Assembly (NCBI RefSeq): GCF_027172205.1
Contig: NC_070616.1
Location: 15,614,001 to 15,678,000, forward strand
DNA: 64,000 bases
Reading direction: 5' to 3'
DNA from: Podarcis raffonei
Lineage: Eukaryota > Chordata > Lepidosauria > Squamata > Lacertidae
The position numbers and the translations under genes were made by a program. This document shows positions 35,625 through 45,500 of this stretch, one piece after another. How positions within the stretch are numbered: position 1 is the stretch's first letter; each line of letters opens with the position of its first letter. The notes beneath the pieces were generated by a model. That model ran no database searches. It had not been told where the DNA came from and saw only the letters and a program-made list of their open reading frames with translations.

Positions 35625-36110
35625 GTCGTTTAGTCGTGTCCGACTCTTCGTGACCCCATGGACCAGAGCACGCCAGGCACTCCTTTCTTCCACTGCCTCC
35701 CGCAGTTTGGTCAGACTCATGTTTGTAGCTTCGAGAACACTGTCCAACCATCTCGTCCTCTCTCGTCCCCTTCTCCTTGTGCCCTCCATCTTTCCCAACA
35801 TCAGGGTCTTTTCCAGGGAGTCTTCTCTTCTCATGAGGTGGCCAAAGTATTGGAGCCTCTGCTTCACAATCTGTCCTTCCAGTGAGCACTCAGGGCTGTT
35901 TTCCTTCAGAATGGTTTGATCTTCTTGCAGTCCATGGGACTCTCAAGAGTCTCCTCCAGCACCATAATTCAAAAGCATCAATTCTTCAGCGATCAGCCTT
36001 CTTTATGGTCCAGCTCTCACTTCCATACATCACTACTGGGAAAACCATGGCTTTTACCCTGCATTGTAGAGGCCCTATAATTCTAAGATGGCAATAACTA
36101 AAGCACAACC
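35495..36110 (+). repeat. CR1 LINE 3' end interrupted by BovB
   Basis: The sense CR1 end (TTCCTTGGAGGTTTTTATGC ... GATCCCTGCATTGT) continues after the BovB insertion as CCCTGCATTGTAGAGGCCCT and ATAATTCTAAGATGG. This gives the order CR1 then BovB. Confidence 0.8.
35587..36056 (-). mobile_element. BovB (RTE) LINE, 5'-truncated 3' end
   Basis: The minus strand encodes the C-terminus of BovB ORF2: LQYFGHLMRREDSLEKTLM and ALVHGVTKSRTRL, with at least one frame break. It ends in an (AAC)n tail (GTT repeats at 35587-35622 on plus). The exact 11-bp duplication CCCTGCATTGT is at 35576-35586 and 36057-36067. It splits the 3' end of a plus-strand CR1 copy. This is the last ~0.5 kb of a ~3-kb element. 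Confidence 0.9.
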
Positions 36111-36157
36111 TTTAAAAAGATGCCAGTTTTGAACAACACCGGTCCATGCACTAGAAC

Positions 36158-36490
36158 AGGGGTGATGAACCTTATGCCCGATGGCTGAATGTGGCCCTCC
36201 AGGCCTTTATGTTTAGCCCTCAGAGTGCTCCCCAACCCAAGCCCCTCAATGGACCTGCTTTTGCCTGGCTGGAATGCATCCTTGAATTCTGTTCTTACTC
36301 TCTTTTTGTCTGGATGGAGGACTGTCTGTGGGTGTGTAGACAATAGCCTACTATACAAAGGTAAATTTTGCCTTTGCTGCTCCACCCATTTTTCCTCTGG
36401 CCACACCCACCACTGGCAGGTGGCCCTCGGGAGGTTGCCCAGAGGGGAATGTGGCCCTCGGACTGAAAAAAAATTGTTTCCCATACTGTA
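36158..36490 (+). mobile_element. hAT-like element
   Basis: It begins ACAGGGGTGATGAACCTTAT and contains GAATGTGGCCCTCCAGGCC and its partial inverse GGGAATGTGGCCCTCGGAC. No clean target duplication could be set. Confidence 0.5.
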
Positions 36491-36639
36491 GGAAGAGAGC
36501 AAAGCTAACAGAGATTCAGCCCAAACTACTGGTAACATTTAAGATAAATGCCTTAGAATCATTGAATTGTAGAGCTGGGACCAACAGGGTCATCTAGTCC
36601 AACCCCTGCAGTGCAAGAATCACAGTCTCCATTTGTCGG

Positions 36640-38860
36640 GTTCCTGGAAAGTGTTCCAAAGAGATGGGGTCACCACCAAAAAGGCACTGCAGCTGCATTT
36701 CCCTACACTTTCTGTGGCAAAACGATGGAAGCACTTAGGTGGCCTGGCAGGTGGAGAAAGCACTCTCCTAAATCCCAGGCTTCGCAGTCTGTGCTTTTTT
36801 CTCACAACAACCCTGCGAAGTGGGCAATGCAGTTATTCCCACTATACATGTGTGAATTGAATCTGTGTGTTAATTGCTCATTGACCGACTGTATATTATT
36901 AGTAATTTTATTGTAATATTATTACTATTATGAACTTGTAGCCTACTAAGTTCTACTCAGAGTAAACCTGTTCAAATTAAAAGACCTAAGTTCATCATGT
37001 TGTTAATTCCAGTGAATCCGCTCTGAGTAGAACTTAATTGGAGACCACCCATTATTATTCTTAGTTTTTCACTTTTTCTATTTTTTTTTAAAGTTTCACA
37101 AGAAAAAAAAAGCACTCAATAACAAATGAAGATGCACGGTAGGAAACCATCCTTAAATAATTTTTAAAAGTCCACAGCCAAATTAAAAGCCGAGACCAGC
37201 AAAGTTCAATACTTAGTAGAATGCCATCATTGATGTTTAAAGAAGATTTACTGCAAACACCTGGAGACGATCTTATCATTTATTTGTTTGTTTATTTATT
37301 TATTTATCATTTTACTATGTTAATCTAGCGCCACTCACTGGTTGGATCCCTGGCTTTCACCTAGCCAGCCACCACAGCTTCTGACATTGCTCTTAACCAG
37401 CAGGAGGCGCCCTCACAAGAGCTGAGCATCAGGCGATGATGGGAATCTTCAAGGAAGATCAGCACAAGTCCAAGACTTTTCCGTGGAGACTGTTTACCCC
37501 AAGGCTGGCTGGCCCATTCAGGCCCCAATATCACCACAGTAAAGTGTACATTTGAATTTAAACTGCTATGAGGTTTTTTTCCCCAAAAAACAATAAAACA
37601 TTGGTTTTGTTTGTAAATTTTTAAATGTAACTTGCTTTTAATGTTGTTGTTTTTTAAAAGGTGTTTTAAATGACTATTTTGGACTGCATTGAAAACCACT
37701 GAGAGGCCTTTTGTCCTAGTAAGCAGAATATAAATTTTGTTAGATAGTCCTGAACTGTTTTTAGTAGCTGTATTTTAATAGATTTGGTTTCTACATTGCA
37801 TTAAATCTATTAGAGTTTAATTACTTTTAAACAATTACCTACATGCTTTTAGCTTTTTGTATTCTCCCCCCCTCCCCATTGTTTAAATTTGTGTAAATCG
37901 CCTTGAGTCGCAGTCTGGGAAGAAGGCATGATAGAATGGAACATAATAAATAATAAAGATCAAGATCAAATACAAAAAAAAAAAGTTTTCCTCCTGTCTC
38001 TTTTACCAGATATCTCACAAATCCTGCCCCGACTGAGTGTGTGTCCCCCTCTGTGTAGAATCGTAGAATTGTAGAGGTGGAGGGAACCTAAAGGGTCATC
38101 CAGTCCAACCCTCTGCAATGCAGGAACTGGTGTGATTGTGGTGTGAATGTGTAAATGCACCAGTGGCGTGCCTAAGGAGTGTTAAGTAGCCACGGCTACT
38201 TCTGACCACACCTACTGCTGGGGTGTGAGCCCCAGAGGGTTGGGGCAGCAAGAAGATTAAGGTGCACACAATCAGAAGTTGCTCTTGAGGGGTGCGAGAT
38301 CGAGGTATGAACACACAAGCATGAGCTTCTTCTAACGCCAGGAAACCAACTCTGGTTGGGCCAAGGCTGAAAAGAGTCTGTGGCAGAGATGGGGCTTTGA
38401 TCTGAAGGCCCTCAGAGTAGCCCAGTGCTTTATTGCTAAGCATACAGTTATTCTCTTTCATCACCAGGGTGCCACCACTAAAAAGCCCTGCTCACAAGTG
38501 CCCTCCCGCCTCTAATCTCACATCACCTAGAACCTAACACCAGCTAGGTCAAGCCAAAAGTCCAGAATCCTTTCGCTCAAGTACTAAACGTCAAACAAAT
38601 GCTCACTGTAATCCTCCTGACAATGACCCTGTGAGGTTGCTCCATCTTACAGATACAGGGAGGAATTGGATTTGAGCTTCTGGCCACCAAGCTACAACTC
38701 AGTTCCTAGTCTTCATTTTTGCAGTATTATTATTTTCTCCAAAGAGGTCACAAGAAGAGCTGTGTAGCTGGATGAAGCCAAAAGGCCAATCTATCAAGCC
38801 CAGAATCCTATTTCCACAGTGACCCACCAGTCCTCAGTGTTTTGGGGGGAGTTGAGAGAA
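36640..38860. other. Intergenic DNA between the long SEPTIN4 exon and VPS37D
   Basis: AT-rich, with a short ATTT-rich tract at 37280-37310, a CTCF-like motif at 37397 and a short CR1 end at 38058. No gene is recognised. Confidence 0.45.
37397..37410 (+). promoter_or_regulatory. CTCF-like core motif
   Basis: The plus strand reads CCAGCAGGAGGCGC, one base from the frequent CTCF core CCAGCAGGGGGCGC. It lies between the long SEPTIN4 exon and VPS37D. Confidence 0.4.
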
Positions 38861-39329
38861 AGCGCACTTGACATGCTTAAAAGCTCATTTTGTCAAAGCA
38901 GCAGGAGCCCCGCCCCCTTTCTCCTGCTTTCCCCCAATGGGAGGAGGACTTAGCGTGGTCAGAAGCTCCTCCTTGTCGAGATGTGATCAGATGCTCGGAG
39001 AGGATATAGTTTTGTTAAATGACACTACTGATTTCACTTCAGACGCCAAGGCAGCAGAAACCCCGCCCCCTTTTGCTTGCTCGCCCGCTGGGAGGCTGAG
39101 AGAAAGCACTCTTAACATGCTCAGAATCTCCTGCTTAAGAGACCAAGGCAACAAAGGACCCGTCCCCTTTAGGCGACCCCCCCTTCCCGCTGTTTTGCGA
39201 GGAGGGGGGCTGCTTTAAAGCTTTCCCTCCCCCGCCCGCCCTTTCTTCCTCCTGCCGCGCCCACCGCCTTTTTTCCATACCGGGAAAGCGTCGTCGGCGT
39301 CCCCTTTAAGAGCGTCGGCGCGGCCGAGG

Positions 39330-39343
39330 GCGCCCCCTGGCGG
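39330..39343 (-). promoter_or_regulatory. CTCF-like core motif in the VPS37D promoter
   Basis: The minus strand reads CCGCCAGGGGGCGC, close to the CTCF core CCACYAGRKGGCRC. It lies about 95 bp upstream of the VPS37D start codon, inside the CpG island. Confidence 0.5.
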
Positions 39344-39435
39344 CCCGCGGCGGCGCTGCAGGTGCAGGTGGAGGATCGCGCGCCTCCAGGTGCGGCCGCC
39401 GCTGCTGCTGCTCCGTCGGCTCGGCCGTCCCCACC

Positions 39436-39564
39436 ATGGAGCGCGATCGGGGCCCGCGGGGCTCGGCGGTGGACCTGGGCTTCGGGGCGCTCAGCACCGC
39501 GCAGCTCCGCGCCCTCATGCGGGACGAGACGTGGCTGGAGCGCATCGTCAAGCTGAGCAGGAAG
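39436..39564 (+). CDS. VPS37D: VPS37D coding exon 1
   Basis: The ATG has a strong context (GTCCCCACCATGG). The exon encodes 43 residues ending IVKLSRK and stops in phase 0 at the donor AAG|GTAAGC. The motif GFGALSTAQLRALMRDE matches human RFGILSTGQLRDLLQDE. It lies inside the CpG island. Confidence 0.95.
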
Positions 39565-42500
39565 GTAAGCCCAGGATCGGGACCCCCGAGGAGGAGAGGA
39601 TCGGGCCCCTGGGAGGGAGAGGTGGGACGGGGGGGCCGCATCCTACCTCTTTTTTGCACGCATCGCTTGGATAGCATACATCGGGATGCATATCCCAGCC
39701 CCCTCCCGGTCCAAACATGTAACCGACCCCCACCCCACCCCGCCATCCATCTAATCCCCCCCCCGCCAATTAAAACACCCACAGCACACAAAGGGGGCAC
39801 CGATGCCCCCATCAGGCCTGCCACTGCCCTCCTCTGGGGCCGTGCCACACACCCCAAATCCCTATTGCAGAGAGGGTGCCCGCTGATGAGGGGGGCATGG
39901 CATGGGGGGGCACAGTGCCAATCCAGCCAGGCCTGTGCTTGGTGCCCAGAAACGGTGTCCAGCACCACCACTGACGGCCTTTCCACAGAGGCTTGTGGCT
40001 ATGACCCCCCAAAACACCCCATGCCCATGCCCCCCAAATGTGCAATTCTGTGGGGCAAACCAGCCGCTCCCTGACTGCCTCCCAACCTGGCCGATGTGCC
40101 TCTCCATCTTACCCCCCCAATCCAATCTTGGGGGGGACCATAATGCCCCCCAATTACCTTCAAAGCTCCTACCAGGACACCCCAAACAAATTTGAGCACA
40201 GCTGCTGTTTCCTTGGCACCCCACTTCCTCAGTTACCCACCCACCCCCTACCAAAATAGATGCTACCGAGCCCTTTTGCACGGTGATTTTAATATTCTGC
40301 TGCTTCCCCAGACACCTGTCACTTGGACCCCCCCTCCCCCAAAAATTAACCGCCCCCTTGCAGCAGTTTTTGCAAAGGCTCCTTCTTTGTTATCTCTATG
40401 CCACTGGCGATACCAGTTGAGGGTCGAGGTGTGTGTGTGAGAGGGAGGCTGCAAGGGCCTGGATGCTTTGTCTGGGTGGGTGGGGAGCCTCCATCCTGGG
40501 GTGCCCCCTCCCTCCCCTCCAAAACCAGCCCCAATGCTCACAATCGCAAACCCACGCACCCTCCCCGCACACCCCTGTCTGTTTTGTTTTTCTGCACCCT
40601 TAGGAAGGGAGTTTGGGATCCATCCAAGGCTCCCTGAATCAGCCAGAGGATTTATTTTTATTTTATTTGGGGGGGGGTGGCTGCTGCTGTCTGTATTGTT
40701 TGCTGGGTGGGTGGGTGGGCTTGCCAAATAATTGCCAGAGCCTTTCATACATTTGGATCACGGATGGCGTAGGGTTTTGCCTTTCCGACAGAGAGCCATG
40801 GAAACAAAGGACATCCTCTTTTTTGTTTTTGGCCAACCCCTACTAAATCTAACTAGCCTCCTCCCCGTTCCAGGAATCCCACCCCCCGCCTCCCAATTCT
40901 GGCTCCCCAAAACCTTTACAGGCCCACTCAATTTTGTGTCCACCCCCACCCCCATCCAGACACGTCACAGACTGCTGTTGCTGTCCATTCTCCCAAGAAT
41001 ACGTCGGGTCTGTTTATCTCAGAAAGGCACCTTCGCCTCGCGACCCTGGGAAGCAGGAGATCCCACACACACACACACCCTGTTTCCTGGGTTTGTCCCG
41101 GGTTAATTGCTCTGGAATAACTGTTTCTCTGCAGGGTGCCCCACGGGGGTTTCTGAGGACCCCGGGACCATGCCTGTGTGGTCCCACAACTCCGCCCCAC
41201 TCAGTGCCCCAGAGATGCTCCCAAATGGGGCACGGGTGTAGAAAGGATTCCACATCGTGTGGACATTTAGCCAGGATTAAAACTGGGGTGGGTGATGCAA
41301 GGCCCTGTCTGCCCACCCTAGTTGTTGGGGGGGGGGGAAGGACCTAAACAAAGCCTTGAAGCAGGCACCATACTTGCAATGCTATTTGAGAATTGCTTAA
41401 AGAATTGTCGCTCTGTGCAGTGTGCCATCTTGGAAGAATTAGGCACATCTTCAGCGGGGGGAGAGTCCAGATGCCATCTTGCTCTGAGGCTCAGTCAGGG
41501 CAGCAGGTTAGGCAGAGGTGGGCACCGTCACAGTTTTTCATTGGCCCTGCTGCAAACTCAAGAGCGCTGAGCGGATCTAGCTGTTGGATATGGGTTGGTG
41601 GAGTGAAGAAGCACCCCGCTCTGGCCCATCTGATGAAAGTGAATGTTCGGAGGTTCGGGAAGTCCTTCCTGTGTTGTATGGTTAAACTACGGAACTCACT
41701 TCCACAGGGGGCCACCAACTCGGATGGCTTTTAAAGAGAATTAGACAAATTCATGGAGGATAATAAAGCTATCGAAGGCTACTCGCCATGGTGGGGCTAT
41801 GCTGTGCCTCCAGAGTTGGAAACTCTGTTGCTGGAAATGGCAAGAGGGGAGAGGGCTCTTGCTTGTGGGCTTCCCATCGGGGCGTCTGGTTGGTCACTGT
41901 GAGAATGGGATACTGAGCCAAATGGGCCCCCTTTGGCCTGATCCAGGCCTCCTCTTGTGTTTGTTAAGCAGATGTAGCTGGTTTCTTCCACACAGGGGCT
42001 CCGAAGCCACTGTTGCTTGCCTGAGCCACGAGAACTTAAGGTTTCAGAAACAGGAGCCTTAAAGACCCCAGAATGTTCATAGCTTGGGCAAGGACAGGAG
42101 AGAGCTGGGAGCCTGCTCTGAGGAGAGATGTTGTCATTGTCTGTGACAGTTGTGATAGTCAGCAGTTTAGAATCTAAACTTTAGTTGCCTTGTGGCACAG
42201 AGACATTCTCTCTGGTTATCCTTGTAAAGTCGCAGCTTGCTTCTTATCCCCATATTGCAGATGGGAAAACTGAGGCTGAGTGGTGATTGTTTACCCAAAA
42301 GCACCACCAAGTGAGTTCATGGGTGTTAGATATAAATCCTCTCTGTTCACAGTTTTAGCCATACTGCATGGTTCTTCTTCCTGTTGTTTTATAATTAAGT
42401 TTATTGGTTTACTCCTCCATCCATCCTCTCCCCCCCCCCCATGGGCTCTCTGTTATGAAACGGGGCCTTTGTACTAATGGCTCCACTGCTCTAGAGCTTG

Positions 42501-45500
42501 GCTCTCCCTGTCTGTGAAGGGACACCCTTGTTTCCTCCAGCTTTGAATTGTTTTGGTCGCCAGCATATTACAAAAACCTACTTGACATCTGCAGACTGTG
42601 TCTGTCTGCCATTAAAAATGGTATTCTGCTCTGGATAGGAGCTGTTTATGGCACAAAAGCTTCTAATAAGTTTAAAAACCAGTCCATCAACTTAATATCA
42701 ATAATAGAACACCATCAATGTGCCTGGCACTTTGGGAAGAGGTCCCTGCCTCATGGACCAAACAGTTGCACCATTTGCAAGAAACAGAGGGTGGCTGAGC
42801 TGCAGAAAAGGTGCCTGGTGAGCAAACAGGTAGCTCAAACAAGTTAGTCAAGCCACATACTGCAGAGGATTGCGAGGCCAATCTTTTGTTGTTGTTGTTT
42901 GTTATATTTATACCCTGCCTTTTTCCCAGACAGGGAGTCAAGGCAGCTTACACAAATTAAAACAAGACAGATAAAGCACAGAAGGCTAAAATCATATAAA
43001 AGATGATAGTTAAAAAGTAATTAAGCTCTAATAAAACAATATAAAAACAGATCTATTAAACTACAGATGTGGCACTATTTAAAAGCCCTTTTCTTTAGAA
43101 ACAGCTGGTTCCCAAAAAGCCTGTTGGAATGAAGCCGTTGTCACCTGCTGGCGGAAGGGCAACAAGGAGTGAGTGAGTTTGGTTTCTCTAGGGAGGGAGT
43201 TCCTCAGTCTGGGGGCAGCCACCGACAAGACCAGGCACCCCCAAACTTGGCCCTCCAGCTGTTTTGGGACTACAACTCCCATCATCCCTAGCTAACAGGA
43301 CCCGTGGTCAGGGATGATGAGAACTGTAGTCCCAAAACATCTGGAGGGCCAAGTTTGGGGGTGCCTGGACAAGACCACCTCCCACATCCCTACGAAGCGT
43401 GCCTGTGGGGCTGGCAGGACTGAGAGAAGAGCCTCTGTATGGCTTCCCCCATCCTGCACACCAACTAGACTAGTAGCCGAAACAACCAAACTCAGCCTCA
43501 CCCACCTACCCTAAAATATTATTCCTCCAACCGTGGAGGCAGAGCATAAGCCATCCTGTCAAATAGCCATCGATAGCTTTATTTTCCTTGGTGAATTTAT
43601 CCAGTCCTCTTTTAAAGCCATCCAAGTTGGTGGCCAGCCCTGCGTCTTCCTGTGGGAGGGAGTTCCACAGTTTAACGCTGTGTCTGTCTATTGCAGTTCC
43701 AGAACTTGCAGCTGGAACGGGAGAGGCGCCTGGCCTCCAACTACGCCTTGGCCAAGCAGAACCTGGCACTGCAACCACGGCTGGAGAACGGCAAGGCCTC
43801 CCTGGCCATCAAGTATCAGGAGCTGAGGGAACTGCGGGAGACATGCCGGGACAAGCAGCAGCGTCTGGGTGAGCCCCCTCCCCCCATATCCAAGCCTGGC
43901 AGCCATCTTTCTTTGAGCCTCGCCTGACCCCTCATTCCGGTTGTTTGCCAGCTGTGGATGTCTGTGAGGAAGGGGAATTCTGCACATGCTCTTGTGACTT
44001 ATTTGCTGTTTATTTCCTAACGCTTCTAAGCTGCTTCCTTGTAGAAAACCTCAGAGCTATTTGTGAAAAGAGTAAAACTGTAAGATTATTAGTAAAAACC
44101 ACGAAGACATTAAAATAAAAATAAAACCAGCAACAAACTAAAAACACACCAACACTGTAAACAACTGACCAGGCTCGGTTAAACACAAAATGTATTTAGC
44201 AGGGGAAAGAGTGGTGTCAATAGGCAGGGAGTTCCAAAGGGTAGGAATTTGAGTCGAGCTCCATGCTAGGCTTTGTCGGATTGGTGTGTCCCATGAGCAG
44301 GGCTGCCAGACCTCCAGGGCTCACCTGAAGTCTGCAGGTTGGTCTGGCCTAAGTGGAACAGGAAGCTGGCTGCAAATTATTGCATAGATTCTCTAGGGTG
44401 GGAGTCTGCCCTCCTGCCCTTCCTCCTCCCCTCTCCCAATTAACCTCCATCTCCAGGGCTCAGTGGTACGAGGGAGCACAGAGGAAGAACCACCAGGGGC
44501 CGCCCCCTGTGATATCACCCGAAGTCTCAGCTTTGGGCCCTGAAATCTCAGCTTCTGGGATGCTCCTGACCCGGTGACCCTATCCTTGAGCCACGCTGGC
44601 ATCCTAGAATAGCATGTCATAGTCTCTCCCTACTCCCCCACCCACCATGCCATAGCGATTCTCTAAGATAGAGGCTTCCTGTTGTTGTTAATTGCCCACC
44701 CATCACCCTAAGGTCCCAAGGTAAAACACAGTATTAAAAACAATTAAAAACAACATTCAACCATAAAATTAAGGTGGTTCCTAAAACCATAAACCTCAAG
44801 GGTCAAAAGGACCTTTTTGGTGGTGGCTCCCCACTTGTGCGAAGCTCTCCACAGGAGACTTGCCTGGCACCGCCTCAACATACACAAAACATTTCTTTTC
44901 TGCCTGACCTTTGGCTGTGAATTCTCTGTGGCCTCCTTCCGTTGGTGGGATGTTTTATCCTTGCGTTTTAAGAAGATGAACACGTTTTAGATTTTTCTCT
45001 GTGTTTTGTCCTGGGCTGGTTTAAACGTGTGTGGGGTTTTTTATTGCCTTAAGTCACTTTAAAACAAAAAAACAAAACAGCCCTCAAAGTTTAATAAGTA
45101 ATAATAAATATTGATAGCCATGCCAGCTACAGAGAGCAGAAGCGACTTGGGATCCAAAATATCTGGTTGGGGAAGTCTGGTGTATGCAGTGTGGCTTAGC
45201 AGGAGAGCCCCATACTTTTACAAGACAGCTATTCTTTTGGCTTAAAGTGTGAAAGAGACAAAAATGGCATTAAGCTCCCCTGTATGTATGCACACATCTG
45301 GCAGTCTGGATTGGGCTGTGGACCACTAGCCCCCAACACATCCTACAGCGATGCTTAGGGAGCCTGTGATTCCCATTAGCACAGCTGCATGAGACCCAAT
45401 TGCTTGTGTGGAGTCACTCTTGGACCGGAATGATGGGGCATTGAGGTCACCCCTCCAGGATCCTTCCCCCTTTATTTGTTCATTTGAGAAACTGCATTTA

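Larger units (their letters stand above)
39010..39620 (+). promoter_or_regulatory. VPS37D: CpG island promoter of VPS37D
   Basis: The sequence becomes strongly GC- and CpG-rich from about 39.2 kb (GCGTCGTCGGCG, CGGCCCGCGGCGGCGC) and stays so through exon 1. No TATA box is evident. The island holds a CTCF-like core and the first coding exon. Just upstream (38860-39170) two diverged ~100-bp units share CCCGCCCCCTTT and CTTAACATGCTCAGAA-like words. Confidence 0.6.

Noticed and set aside
39362-40748. Several frames of 60-212 residues around and after VPS37D exon 1
   Set aside because: They read through the clear GTAAGC donor into C-rich intron sequence or lie antisense. None has a recognisable domain.
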